DNA of 64,000 nucleotides from Deinococcales bacterium (GTDB taxonomy: Bacteria; Deinococcota; Deinococci; Deinococcales; JAAFIG01), in NCBI GenBank assembly GCA_013298595.1, contig JAAFIG010000017.1, positions 1 through 64,000 on the forward strand. Reading direction: 5' to 3'. A program made the translations under genes and the position numbers. A model generated the notes under the pieces. The model was given only the letters and a program-made list of their open reading frames with translations. It was not told the origin of the DNA and searched no databases. How positions within the stretch are numbered: position 1 is the stretch's first letter; each line of letters starts with the position of its first letter. Below, in pieces: positions 37,772 through 47,233 of the stretch.

Positions 37772-37855
37772 ATGACCGAACCTGCATTGACTGCACCGCA
37801 ATTTGTTCTAAGCACTCACGGCATCAAAGCCCTTGCCGCCACTTGGTGTGCTTAA
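37772..37855 (+). pseudogene. Truncated copy of the mcrB 5' end (27 codons)
   Basis: The translation MTEPALTAPQFVLSTHGIKA closely matches the first 20 residues of the McrB at 38628 (MTEPALAAPQFVLSAYGIQA). It then ends at a stop after 27 codons. The DNA is near-identical over about 40 bases. It has its own promoter and may now act as a leader peptide for the metallopeptidase gene, which starts two bases after its stop. Confidence 0.7.
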
Positions 37856-37857
37856 AG

Positions 37858-38421
37858 ATGCAATCGCCTTTTGCTCAAAGCCTCATCAGCCAATTGAATG
37901 AACACGAAACACTGTATTTTTTGACAATACTAGAAGAAATAGGAGTAGCACATTTACTTGCACAGCACCCATTGAAAAGCCTCGAATTTTTAGAGACTGT
38001 TGAATTTGAGGGTAGGTCAGTCAATGGTATTTACAGTTTTTTTGAGCAAAGTGTACAGGTTGCCGTTCATCGGGATGAGTCTGAATTTCATGCTGTGTAT
38101 CGTAAACAAGAATTTTGGAGCATCAGCAGTTTGGCTACTACTTCTAAGGATGCCATTGCTCGTACTTTAGCGCATGAAATTGGGCATCATCTTCATCATA
38201 TTTTGGAGTTATTGCACCCGCAGTCTTTTCGCGCAACGATTCTTTATCCCCGAAGCAATGGTTTAAGCCAGTATGCCTTGCAGAGCAATCGAGAATACTT
38301 TGCGGAGTGCTTTGCCGCTTTTGTTTATCAAAGAGTCGAGCTTTTCATGGATGATGGCTTTGGCTATGCTATGATGAATCAAAGCCTGAAAGCCTTGGGC
38401 TTAGTGGTCAGGGAACGATAA
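37858..38421 (+). CDS. Predicted zinc metallopeptidase of the McrBC cassette
   Basis: 187 residues. The motif LAHEIGHHLHHILELL (HExxH at about residue 105) and a downstream glutamate in REYFAECFAAFVYQRVE (ExxxAAF) form a probable zinc site, similar in layout to ImmA/IrrE-like or lethal-factor-like peptidases. No signal or membrane helix. The start at 37858 was preferred to an in-frame TTG at 37843 that lies inside the mcrB-start copy. It contains no CTCGAG in 564 bases, suggesting recent arrival. It overlaps the next small gene by one base (TAATG). Confidence 0.65.
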   Translation: MQSPFAQSLISQLNEHETLYFLTILEEIGVAHLLAQHPLKSLEFLETVEFEGRSVNGIYSFFEQSVQVAVHRDESEFHAVYRKQEFWSISSLATTSKDAIARTLAHEIGHHLHHILELLHPQSFRATILYPRSNGLSQYALQSNREYFAECFAAFVYQRVELFMDDGFGYAMMNQSLKALGLVVRER

Positions 38422-38618
38422 TGCTAACACTCGAGAAACTGGTTGTTCAAGAAATGTCTTCTTCAGACTTGGCTAATTATGTCACCTTAGCAAGGTTAGA
38501 TGGTTCTTTAACCCGAGATGAATTTTGGCAAATTATCACAGAACTCAAGTCTCGTGGGACACATCCAGAAGTCTTGGCGGGTGTTTCAGGAGAAGTTCAT
38601 CCCAGTTGGCGTTTATAA
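38421..38618 (+). CDS. 65-residue partner protein of the metallopeptidase
   Basis: 65 residues, start overlapping the metallopeptidase stop (TAATG). It is acidic and helical, with no recognised domain. It ends ten bases before the mcrB ATG. The tight coupling to a peptidase gene suggests a cognate inhibitor or regulator; this is inference from layout only. Confidence 0.5.
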   Translation: MLTLEKLVVQEMSSSDLANYVTLARLDGSLTRDEFWQIITELKSRGTHPEVLAGVSGEVHPSWRL

Positions 38619-38627
38619 TCTTAGTTC

Positions 38628-41600
38628 ATGACCGAACCTGCATTGGCTGCGCCGCAATTTGTTTTAAGTGCTTATGGCATCCAAGCCCATGCTGAATTGC
38701 GCTCGGATGCTTTTGTGGTGCTGGCTGGCAGTGGCGCTCGGCTCGAGACAGTGCCATCTTTTGCAGTTCATATGAAAGGGTACGCTGCGTTGCGCCAGAA
38801 GTTCCTCGATTCTGGTCAACTTGTACTTGATGGTGAGCAATTGCTTTTTGTAGCTGATACAGTTTTTTCTAAGCCAAGTGCAGCAGCGTCCGTTATCATG
38901 GCAAGAGGGGCAAATGGGCATAAGGATTGGAAGGTTCTGGGGCAAGAAAAGCAGAGCTTTGGCGAGTGGTTCAAAATCAATAAAACGACGTTGACCCCAC
39001 AAGCGCTGGCGCAACTCGAGGCTTCAGAATTTACTTGGATTGCGTTTTTCAAAGAATTAGCCGTGCGTCTGCTCGAGTTTGAATCTAAGCAACCTGATTT
39101 GGTTCAGCTTCTGAAAAATGCGGCGGTCAACATCCAAGATGATGATGGTCTGCCACTGCTTGTCCTTGACCCATTTTCGTTTTTTTCTTTGGTTCTCAAG
39201 CACAAAAGCCAAGCCAAAATTTTCGAGGTTTGCTCGAGTCTGAAATCCCAATTGAATCTGCTCTCCGATGTTCCCACAGATTTGTTTGGGGTACCGAGCA
39301 GCAACGCTCAAAATGCGTGGTTCTTTGCTTTCCGCGCTCGGCGCTCGGATGCTGATTTGCCCACGCTTTGGGCGTTGGCACGCCAAGCAGTGGCGGGTGT
39401 TCTCGAGCCGCAGACTTTTGCACAGGCTTTGCAGATTCGCATGGTTGGACTTGCCAAGCTCACCCAAGGGCTTTTTTGGTTGAACCCAGAAGTGTTCTTG
39501 CCGCTTGACGCGGTGGTTTTGGGCTACCTCGAGCCTTTAGGAATTAGAAACGGAGCGAAAACCCAATCCCTGACTGAGTACCAACAGATTCTCGAGTTTG
39601 CCAGAACCATTGAACCAGATTTTGCTTTGCTTTCCTATCAGGCTTGGTTGAGTTTGCAGCCGATTGGTGCGGCGACACTCGAGGATGGCGCTTTTCCGTG
39701 GACGGCTTTCATCGCCGATGTTGCCCTGCATCAAACTGATTTTGCCAAAGGTAACATGATTTTGGATCGCAAATACGCGGCGTTGTTGCTGCAATTACTT
39801 CAGTCCGAAACTTGGCAGCAACTTGTGCCAGTCAAAGCCCCGTACAGCAATAAAGAACAATTGGCAGCTCAAGTTGATCTGGGCAAGACTGCTTTTTTCT
39901 CGGCTCGAGCCTTGCTATTTGCCGATCACAATGGTTTCGACCAAGCCCCGTTCTTGGCGGGCTTAACCTTTGAGATGCAGTTACAAGCTAACCCACAGCT
40001 CGAGTCTTTGCTTGTCCCACTACCGCATGACTTAACGCCTTCGCTGTTGGTAGGCAAACAGGCTGTGCTTTTAGAAGCCACTCAAGAAGCACAACTCAAA
40101 CTTGTACTCGAGAATCCACAAGCACCGTTGCGAATCAGGCTGAACTTAACACCAGCAGATTTAGAGGATCAATTCTTTGCCGATAAACTCGAGGCGGCTC
40201 TAAATTATTTGGATCAGATTCAATTCTTGGATGTCAGTGCCACACCACCCTTGGAGGAAGCCATCATGCCGCAATTCGAGCCACTGCCTAACGTACCACT
40301 GAATCAGATTTTTTATGGCGCTCCGGGTACAGGGAAAACATTTAAGGTGGTCAGCGAAGCGCTTCGTATCCTCGAGCCAAGTATTTTAACTGAATCTCGA
40401 GAAGTGCAGAAAAAACGCTTCGATCAGCTACTGGCAGCAGGTCAAATCAGTTTCGTGACTTTTCATCAGTCATTTGGTTACGAGGATTTTGTCGAAGGTA
40501 TCAAGCCCGTGCTGCAAAACGGTCAGATCAGTTATGAACTCGAGGATGGCTTGTTGATGCAAGCCGTCAAAGCTGCCAATGGTGTCGTGGCAGCACCAAC
40601 TCTTAGCCCAATCAAGCAAGATGGTCAAGTCTGGCGAATGTACATTGATGGCACTGTACCAGTAAGCCAATTGCGTGACCGTTGCTTGGAACGCGGCGAG
40701 ATTCGCATGGGCAGTTGGGGCAAAATCCCTTTTGATTTGAACACTGCTCCCGATGACCAACTCGAGTATCAACAAGGCTTGTTTCGGGATGCCATGCGAA
40801 TGGGTGATTTGGTGTTGCTTGCCACAGGTCAAGACCAAATTTCTGCCATTGGTGTGGTTACATCCGAATACCGTTTTGATGTATCTGACCCGCTTTTTAG
40901 TCATGATTTTGCCCATGCGCGTTCGGTGCGATGGTTGGGTAAAAATCTGGCTTGGAAACCTTCAGTTTTGGTGGGTAAAGTCTTTGCTCGACCAACTTTG
41001 CAACGGGTGTTGGATACCAAACCAGAACAATTCCTGAGCCTTCTCGAGCCAAAAACCGCACCCGTACAATCGTCTGGAATGCGTCCGCATGTGCTGATTA
41101 TTGATGAAATCAACCGTGGCAATGTGGCAAAAATCTTTGGTGAACTGATTACCCTGCTCGAGCCTAATAAACGCCTTGGAGCAGCCGAAGGCTTGCAAGT
41201 CAAATTGCCTCTGAGTAAGCGTTTGTTTGGTGTACCACAAAGCCTGTACATCATTGCGACCATGAACACGGCTGACCGCAGCCTGATGCAACTCGATGCG
41301 GCTTTGCGCCGACGCTTTGTATTTACGGCTGTAGACCCGCAACCAGAGTTGCTGCCTATTCTCACGCTCGAGGATGGCACAGCGCTTGATTTGCCTAAAT
41401 TCTTACATGCCATCAACACCCGAATCCAGCGTTTGCTCAGCCGCGATCAACTGATTGGTCATGCCTATTTCTTTGATTTTGAACCAAGCCTAAATAGTCT
41501 GTCTGACTTGTTACAAAAACGAATTCTGCCTCTGCTCGAGGAGTATTTCTTTGAGGATTGGGGCTTGATTCGTCAAGTGCTTGCCGATGACCAAAAACCC

Positions 41601-41714
41601 CAAGCGCAGCAGTTTATTCGCACTTTTGAAGACAAGCGTTTTGAGCGTAATCCAGAAGCATTTTTGGACATCGAAGCCTATGTTCGGGTTTACAGCGCTG
41701 CAAGGGATTTGTGA
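38628..41714 (+). CDS. mcrB: McrB-type AAA+ GTPase with N-terminal DUF4357 domain
   Basis: 1028 residues. A DUF4357-like domain is at about 60-115 (ARGANGHKDWKVLG). A middle helical region follows, then the AAA+ core: Walker A YGAPGTGKT at about 563 and the McrB signature Walker B IIDEINRGNVAKIFGE at about 823. Sensor-type MNTADRS and arginine-rich DAALRRRF also occur. Between Walker A and Walker B is an insert of about 150 residues (VWRMYIDGTVPVSQLRDR... and GDLVLLATGQDQISAIGVV) that resembles an EVE-like modified-base reader. McrB powers and targets cleavage of modified DNA. It overlaps mcrC by four bases (GTGA). Confidence 0.86.
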   Translation: MTEPALAAPQFVLSAYGIQAHAELRSDAFVVLAGSGARLETVPSFAVHMKGYAALRQKFLDSGQLVLDGEQLLFVADTVFSKPSAAASVIMARGANGHKDWKVLGQEKQSFGEWFKINKTTLTPQALAQLEASEFTWIAFFKELAVRLLEFESKQPDLVQLLKNAAVNIQDDDGLPLLVLDPFSFFSLVLKHKSQAKIFEVCSSLKSQLNLLSDVPTDLFGVPSSNAQNAWFFAFRARRSDADLPTLWALARQAVAGVLEPQTFAQALQIRMVGLAKLTQGLFWLNPEVFLPLDAVVLGYLEPLGIRNGAKTQSLTEYQQILEFARTIEPDFALLSYQAWLSLQPIGAATLEDGAFPWTAFIADVALHQTDFAKGNMILDRKYAALLLQLLQSETWQQLVPVKAPYSNKEQLAAQVDLGKTAFFSARALLFADHNGFDQAPFLAGLTFEMQLQANPQLESLLVPLPHDLTPSLLVGKQAVLLEATQEAQLKLVLENPQAPLRIRLNLTPADLEDQFFADKLEAALNYLDQIQFLDVSATPPLEEAIMPQFEPLPNVPLNQIFYGAPGTGKTFKVVSEALRILEPSILTESREVQKKRFDQLLAAGQISFVTFHQSFGYEDFVEGIKPVLQNGQISYELEDGLLMQAVKAANGVVAAPTLSPIKQDGQVWRMYIDGTVPVSQLRDRCLERGEIRMGSWGKIPFDLNTAPDDQLEYQQGLFRDAMRMGDLVLLATGQDQISAIGVVTSEYRFDVSDPLFSHDFAHARSVRWLGKNLAWKPSVLVGKVFARPTLQRVLDTKPEQFLSLLEPKTAPVQSSGMRPHVLIIDEINRGNVAKIFGELITLLEPNKRLGAAEGLQVKLPLSKRLFGVPQSLYIIATMNTADRSLMQLDAALRRRFVFTAVDPQPELLPILTLEDGTALDLPKFLHAINTRIQRLLSRDQLIGHAYFFDFEPSLNSLSDLLQKRILPLLEEYFFEDWGLIRQVLADDQKPQAQQFIRTFEDKRFERNPEAFLDIEAYVRVYSAARDL

Positions 41715-42934
41715 ACTATCTTCTGCGTGAATACGACACGGTGATTGATGGCTCGCGCTCGGGTTGGAATGGCACTGAATTTAGGCTCGAGACACCTGCT
41801 TTTTTGGAATTGGTAGCGCTGCTCGAGCAAGACGAGAATCTCAAAGGTGTTGCTGAATTCACCCGTATTCGAGGCAAAAACGCGGTCAAGTTCAAACAAT
41901 GGGTTGGGCTGATTCGACTACCTTGCGGTGTCACCCTCGAGATTCTACCTAAAACCCATGTATTTGGCGATTCCCCCGAAGCAAGTCGGGCTTTGTTGGT
42001 GCGAATGCTAACCCGCACCGATCAGCGTTTCCGCACTGCCCCACCTGCCGACCTCGACCCTGCTCAGATGCCACTGCTCGAGGTTTTCTTACAATTTGCT
42101 CTGGCAGGGTTTCAAAAAGCACTGCGCCGAGGCATCCCACACACCTATGTGCGAATTGAAGAGGAACGCAGCAACTTGCGTGGACGTTTGCAAATCACGC
42201 AGCAAATGCGGCAACCTGTGCATCGCAAACACTTACTGCATGTAGCTTATGATGAATACCTTGCTAACCGCCCCGAGAATCGTTTGGTGCGCTCGAGCCT
42301 AGAAGGCATTGTTAAGCTGACCCAGAACGCCAGCACCAAACGCCTTGCCAGACAGGTTTTGGGCTTGCTCGAGGATGTGCCAATTTCCAAAAACATCCAA
42401 GCTGATTTCTCGAGTTGGCGCTTGGAGCGTGGTTATTCGCACTTTGCTGGTTTAGAGCGGCTTTGTCAATTGGTGCTGTTTGAACTGAACCCCTTGATTG
42501 GCGGCGAGACGGCTCAGGGTATCAGTTTGTTATTTGACATGAATCGGTTGTTTGAAGCCTACGTTGCTCAACTGCTCAAAGACCAGCATCCAGATTGGTT
42601 AATTCGGACACAAGCCACAGATTGTTCGCTGGGCGATGTGGGTGGGAAAAGTGTTTTTAAGCTCAAACCAGATTTGCTGATTACACTACCCAATGGTGAA
42701 ATGATTGTGGCGGACACCAAATGGAAACGCTTAAAAAGCGAAGCGGGTGGGTATTATGGTGTTTCCCAAGCCGATGTTTACCAAATGCTGGCATATCGCC
42801 TGACATATCAAGCCACTCAAAGCCACTCAAGATTATGGTTGCTCTACCCAATTGCACCAGATATTCCAGCTCAACTGAATCCAATTGCCTTACCACAAAA
42901 CACAACCCTCGAGATTTGTCAGTTGGATTTGTAG
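41711..42934 (+). CDS. mcrC: McrC nuclease subunit of the McrBC system
   Basis: 407 residues, GTG start overlapping the mcrB stop. The N-terminal half binds McrB. The C-terminal PD-(D/E)XK site is visible as LKPDLLITL (about 318-326) and IVADTKWK (about 330-337). Conserved blocks include YLANRPENRLVRSSL and LLFDMNRLFEAYVAQLL. It would cleave DNA bearing modified bases on activation by McrB. The downstream gene is convergent, so the cassette ends here. Confidence 0.88.
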   Translation: MNYLLREYDTVIDGSRSGWNGTEFRLETPAFLELVALLEQDENLKGVAEFTRIRGKNAVKFKQWVGLIRLPCGVTLEILPKTHVFGDSPEASRALLVRMLTRTDQRFRTAPPADLDPAQMPLLEVFLQFALAGFQKALRRGIPHTYVRIEEERSNLRGRLQITQQMRQPVHRKHLLHVAYDEYLANRPENRLVRSSLEGIVKLTQNASTKRLARQVLGLLEDVPISKNIQADFSSWRLERGYSHFAGLERLCQLVLFELNPLIGGETAQGISLLFDMNRLFEAYVAQLLKDQHPDWLIRTQATDCSLGDVGGKSVFKLKPDLLITLPNGEMIVADTKWKRLKSEAGGYYGVSQADVYQMLAYRLTYQATQSHSRLWLLYPIAPDIPAQLNPIALPQNTTLEICQLDL

Positions 42935-42938
42935 CTTG

Positions 42939-42973
42939 TTTCAACTTGGGGCAGTTTCTTGCTTGAGTTGAAA
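42939..42973. terminator. Inverted repeat after mcrC
   Basis: TTTCAACT (42939-42946) and AGTTGAAA (42966-42973) form an eight-base-pair stem just after the mcrC stop. It lacks a clean T run in the forward direction. It may be a weak terminator between the convergent mcrC and methyltransferase genes. Confidence 0.4.
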
Positions 42974-43058
42974 GCTTTGTGAACAGATGCTGTAGAATGC
43001 TTTTTAACGGGTACAGTTTTAGGCAGAACAAAGCTGCAATTTCAGAATTTTTTATTTA

Positions 43059-43796
43059 TTAAATCCGAGCTGTGGCAACCCCGATCAAATACGAACTCGA
43101 GTCGGTTAATCTCGAGCCTACAAAATCGCCTTGCCATTCAACTCGAAAATCTCTGAGCCACCGCTCGAGTTCAAAACGTGTGTAGTAGCGTTGGGTTAAT
43201 TCAAGAATTTGTCTGTGCAAACTCGAGTCTGGTTGCATCGTATCGCAGTAATAGGTAGTGCTGCAAATCTGTGCGTTGCGGTCTATGTGTTGCCGCAAAA
43301 ACACATCTAACCGAGCGCCATGCTCGAGTGTGTATGTTTCGTTTTCATGGCGCAGTACGCCTTCTTGTCCAAAGTGTGGTTGGTATACATCAAAGGCAAA
43401 AACACCACCTATCTCGAGGTGTGTTTTGATTTGCGTTAACGCAGCATCTTGATCGGCTAGGGTGTAAAGGTGCATCAACATGTTGAATGGCGCAATGATG
43501 AATGGGAATTTTTGGTTGAGTGCAAAATCTCGAGCATCGGCTTGAACAAAATTAATTTGTACTTGTTCTCGAGTTGCGTACGCTTGAGCCAAATTCAACA
43601 TGGCTGTACTTGGTTCAAGGGCAGTTACCTCGAATCCACGACGCGCCAATGGCACACTAACCCGCCCATTGCCTGCTCCTAACTCGAGGATGCGTTGCAC
43701 CCCAAGACGTTCAGCTAATCGTGCATAAAAGGCAATATCATCGCGGTAATTGGCGTACTGCAATTCATATAATTGCGCTAGAGCATCGTAATTCAT
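43059..43796 (-). CDS. Class I SAM-dependent methyltransferase
   Basis: 245 residues. The SAM-binding motif I is RILELGAGNGRVSVPLARRG (about residues 35-54), with acidic loop LEPSTAML and QADARDF further on. It resembles the small-molecule or YcgJ-like methyltransferases. The substrate is not evident. It overlaps the zinc-ribbon gene upstream by four bases, as the last gene of the minus-strand envelope run. Confidence 0.82.
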   Translation of the reverse strand: MNYDALAQLYELQYANYRDDIAFYARLAERLGVQRILELGAGNGRVSVPLARRGFEVTALEPSTAMLNLAQAYATREQVQINFVQADARDFALNQKFPFIIAPFNMLMHLYTLADQDAALTQIKTHLEIGGVFAFDVYQPHFGQEGVLRHENETYTLEHGARLDVFLRQHIDRNAQICSTTYYCDTMQPDSSLHRQILELTQRYYTRFELERWLRDFRVEWQGDFVGSRLTDSSSYLIGVATARI

Positions 43797-44371
43797 GATT
43801 TGGCTCGAGGAAATCGCAGCACTGTGTTGGGTTTAATAAAGATGCGTTTTTGTCCAATTTGCACATGTGGTTGAACAGTTCGACCACCATCACCAGAAAC
43901 TCGAAATGTTCCCTCGAGCCAATCGTTTTCCACTCGTACTTGCAATTGCATCCAAGGTGTCAATTCCTGTCCTGCTAAAGAAAAGCGCTGCTTGCCAACC
44001 ATATTTAATCGCTTTAATCGTCCCTGATCTCGAGTTGGTGTCATACGACGTGGCTGCTGCATTTGCTCGAGGATAAGTTCACCTTTGGATTTAGCTCGGG
44101 TTGCCTCGAGAAAAGCGGGTACATCTCGGGCGTACTGTGGTTTTGCACCACCTCCACGATGAAATTGCACACCGGCTTCGATCAATAACCGCACTTTTTG
44201 CCATTGCTCGAGATCTGTTTTCTTTGGTGAACGAAACGCCTTGCCCATCTGGTACATGACTTTTTTGCACTCAGGACATGGATACCCTTGTTCAGGCATA
44301 CGTAATTGTGGTCGCTTAAAGGTTTTTCGACAATTTAAACAAGCAAATTGCATACTGTTAGTGGTGAACAT
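43793..44371 (-). CDS. Zinc-ribbon protein of unknown function
   Basis: 192 residues. A zinc ribbon of two cysteine pairs (CLNC and CPEC) is at the N-terminus. A basic linker with QPRRMTPTRDQGRLKRL follows, and a beta-rich C-terminal domain (VRVENDWLEGTFRVSGDGG). The start at 44371 has GAGG five bases upstream; an ATG six codons later is possible. It is coupled to the methyltransferase gene by overlap. Confidence 0.55.
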   Translation of the reverse strand: MFTTNSMQFACLNCRKTFKRPQLRMPEQGYPCPECKKVMYQMGKAFRSPKKTDLEQWQKVRLLIEAGVQFHRGGGAKPQYARDVPAFLEATRAKSKGELILEQMQQPRRMTPTRDQGRLKRLNMVGKQRFSLAGQELTPWMQLQVRVENDWLEGTFRVSGDGGRTVQPHVQIGQKRIFIKPNTVLRFPRAKS

Positions 44372-44409
44372 AGGAACCTCAAGGGTTAGTGCGGCTTACG
44401 CTGGTTGCT

Positions 44410-46050
44410 TTACTGCACCTGATTTTTGGGCGGATGATCTATGGATACAATTGTTCCTTGCTCGAGTTTAATAATTTGATCGGCATTTTCGATGGTACTG
44501 AGTCGGTGAGCAATCACAATAATGGTTTTTTTGCCACGTAGATTTTCGATCAATAGTTTAATCAAGCTTTCGGATTGGTGATCTAAACTCGAGGTCGGTT
44601 CATCAAAGATCAGTATTTCGCTGTTGCACAAAAGCGCTCTGGCAATTGCAAGGCGTTGTTGTTGTCCACCACTCAATCCTGCGCCGTTCTCGCCTAGCAT
44701 CAGGTCAAGGTCTGTAATTTCCGGGCGTAGTCCTGCTTCGGCAAGCACAGTCCAGAGTTCAGCATCGGTGGCTTCCTGGGCTAAGCAAAGGTTATCGCGG
44801 ATGGTACCTGGGAATAAGCTAGGGTTTTGTGGTACGAAACTAAAGGCTTTACGCCAAGCAGCTAATGAGAACATTTTTGCATTTGTATGGTTGATGCTTA
44901 GCGTACCTGAGATAGGTTCAAGTAACCTCAGTAAAACTCGAGTCAATGTGGTTTTTCCACTGCCACTTGCACCAATAATAGCGGTAAACGAACCTTTAGG
45001 AATTTCAAAACTGATTTCCTCGAGTGCTATGGCTGTACTGTAACTAGCACTGAGGTAAAATAATTTTAGAGTACCGCTCGGAATGGATTCAAGATTACCT
45101 GTTTCGGTTTCTGGTGGCATTTCTAGTACAGTTTGTAAATTACTAGCTGGAGCACGAATTGCAGCTAATCTAGCGAAGCTGCGAGCAAAAATTTGAATTG
45201 GGGCAATTCCTAATGCCAGTTGCGTTAAGTAACTGGTTAAAGCAGCTAAGCCCATTCGTCCTGCTTGTACCTCGAGCACACCTAAGCCCAGCAGTGCCAC
45301 AATGCCAGCTCCTGCAGTCAGTTGGGCGAGCGGGGCATTAAGTGCACCAAGACTCGAGCGGCGAGTCATTGCAGCGGTTGTGCGTTGATTGACCCCAGCA
45401 AAAGTTTGTTCGAGTTTGTTTTCGGCTCGGAATGCTTTAACCACCTCGAGTTTTGAAAGGGCTTCACTGAGTAAACCACTTGCCAATGCTGATTCGCGTT
45501 GTACATCAGAAAGAGCTGTCTCGAGTTTTTTGGCTAACCAATTAGAAAAAAAGATTAATGGTAAAACAACAGCGACTAAACCCAAAGTCAGTAACGGACT
45601 TGAAATAAGTAATGCAATGCCGACTGCCAATATCACCAAACCTTGTCCAATAATGGCAGTGAGTTCCGCAGCGTAGAACAACTCAAGTTCTCGAACATCA
45701 AGCGCAGCTTGGCTCGAGCGTTCAGCACTGCCAGCCCCAAGACGAACTTCAGCCCGCACAAGGGCTTTGAAAACCCCAGCTCGCATGCGTGCGCCAAATT
45801 GGGCTGCACCAATACCGAAAAACGCATCTTGTAAATACAAAGCCGCACTCGAGATGATTAAAATCAGCGCAGTAATAATTAATAAATTCGGTAGCAGGAC
45901 AAATTGTTTCTGCTCGAGAACATCCCGAAATAATGGTTGTACCACCATACTTGGTAAAAGTGTTGTAGCAATGGCTAACAATACTGAACCCAATGTGCCA
46001 ATGGCAAAAAATCGCCATTCAGAGCGGATAAATCCCAGTACAAAGGTCAT
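44410..46050 (-). CDS. ABC exporter with fused membrane and ATPase domains (MsbA/CydC-like)
   Basis: 546 residues: six membrane helices in the first 310, then an ATPase with Walker A GASGSGKTT, signature LSGGQQQRLAIARALL, Walker B ILIFDEPTSSLD and switch IVIAHRL. The length fits a half-transporter that dimerises. Its start overlaps the end of the lpxB-like gene by four bases. Coupling to lipid A genes suggests lipid A-core flipping (MsbA role), but the sequence alone does not prove the substrate. Confidence 0.8.
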   Translation of the reverse strand: MTFVLGFIRSEWRFFAIGTLGSVLLAIATTLLPSMVVQPLFRDVLEQKQFVLLPNLLIITALILIISSAALYLQDAFFGIGAAQFGARMRAGVFKALVRAEVRLGAGSAERSSQAALDVRELELFYAAELTAIIGQGLVILAVGIALLISSPLLTLGLVAVVLPLIFFSNWLAKKLETALSDVQRESALASGLLSEALSKLEVVKAFRAENKLEQTFAGVNQRTTAAMTRRSSLGALNAPLAQLTAGAGIVALLGLGVLEVQAGRMGLAALTSYLTQLALGIAPIQIFARSFARLAAIRAPASNLQTVLEMPPETETGNLESIPSGTLKLFYLSASYSTAIALEEISFEIPKGSFTAIIGASGSGKTTLTRVLLRLLEPISGTLSINHTNAKMFSLAAWRKAFSFVPQNPSLFPGTIRDNLCLAQEATDAELWTVLAEAGLRPEITDLDLMLGENGAGLSGGQQQRLAIARALLCNSEILIFDEPTSSLDHQSESLIKLLIENLRGKKTIIVIAHRLSTIENADQIIKLEQGTIVSIDHPPKNQVQ

Positions 46051-47225
46051 GCTTTGACCCGCTCGAGGATTTTTGTGGCAAGAATTCTGGCTGCACCTGC
46101 TTTTGGCATCAGTGCCTCGAGTTTTACTTGTATGGCTTGGCGTTGAGGTTCACTCGAGAGTAATTTATTAACGGTATCAGCAATCTGTTGCACAGTAACC
46201 GTGCCGCGCAACTCGGGTTGAATGGCTTGGTCGGTCAGCATATTAGGTAAACTCAGGTACTTAAATCTGGAGAGGTAGGCTTCAACAAGTTTGCGTTTAA
46301 TGGATTTACCAATAATGGGAATATGCTCTAAGTAACGCAATGGATTCTCGATGGGAATCAATTCCATTTTTTGTAATGGTGCACAAACCACACTGGGAAT
46401 TCCAGCGATGCCAAGCTCGAGCGTGTTAGTGCCTGGGCTGGTCATTGCCACAGCACAGCGTTTCATTAAACCATAGCGTTCGTTTTCGCTATGAATCTCA
46501 AGCCGAGTACCATGAGGGGTGATGGCATATTGCTGCTCGAGGCGAAGTTTTACGCCACCAAAATCTTGTGTTTTTTCGGCAGATAAAGCGATTTGCCAAG
46601 TGGCATCATCTATTAAACTTGAGCGTGCTACATGAAAAACTGCATTGGGAATTTTTTCAGCAGCGGCTGCAAAATACGAAAGCAAATGGGTAACTTGAAA
46701 ACCTCGAGAACCAGGAACTATCAGTACCTCATTCTGAGTACGGCTTTGTTCTGGCTCGAGAGCAAGCGTATCAGCCACTAAATTACCAATATTTTCTACT
46801 TTGGCTTTTGGGGTTTTTAATGCTTTTTGCAAAGTGGTTTCGTCATGGACGAATAATTTTTCCAATGAATCATTCCAGTACGGCTCGAAACTGTAACGCC
46901 AAGCTGGGTACCCCAATCTCGAACCAATCCGACCAGGAAACGCCACATCGCCACCCAATCCAATCACTAAACCACTCGAACCTCTGTACGCCTTGGGTTT
47001 GCGCCCACCAGCAATAAACTCGAGATTTTCAGCAACATTGGTTAGCTCATCTATTGGCAAGGTTTCGGCAATACCGCGCTCGTAACCCGTGGCAAATGGG
47101 CAAGGCAGTAACCCCAAGACAATGCGGGCTTGCGGTTCAAGCAAACGCAATTCTCGTAGTAAAGGACGAACCCACGTAAAAAGTTCACCCGGACCATTGA
47201 CCAACAAAATAAGTTCGGCATTCAT
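46047..47225 (-). CDS. lpxB: Lipid-A-disaccharide synthase-related glycosyltransferase (LpxB-like)
   Basis: 392 residues. The opening AELILLVNGPGELFTWVRPLLREL and the later MTSPGTNTLELGIAGIPSVV match LpxB and its relatives. It is shifted from canonical LpxB (for example NGPGE in place of AGExSGD), so it may belong to the related family. LpxB joins UDP-diacylglucosamine to lipid X. The start at 47225 has TGAGGCG just upstream. It lies eight bases after lpxA, in a lipid A operon. Confidence 0.72.
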   Translation of the reverse strand: MNAELILLVNGPGELFTWVRPLLRELRLLEPQARIVLGLLPCPFATGYERGIAETLPIDELTNVAENLEFIAGGRKPKAYRGSSGLVIGLGGDVAFPGRIGSRLGYPAWRYSFEPYWNDSLEKLFVHDETTLQKALKTPKAKVENIGNLVADTLALEPEQSRTQNEVLIVPGSRGFQVTHLLSYFAAAAEKIPNAVFHVARSSLIDDATWQIALSAEKTQDFGGVKLRLEQQYAITPHGTRLEIHSENERYGLMKRCAVAMTSPGTNTLELGIAGIPSVVCAPLQKMELIPIENPLRYLEHIPIIGKSIKRKLVEAYLSRFKYLSLPNMLTDQAIQPELRGTVTVQQIADTVNKLLSSEPQRQAIQVKLEALMPKAGAARILATKILERVKA

Positions 47226-47233
47226 TTCACGCC

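Noticed and set aside
37772-37855. A functional short gene from the mcrB-start copy
   Set aside because: It matches the beginning of mcrB and stops after 27 codons; a truncated copy or leader is simpler.
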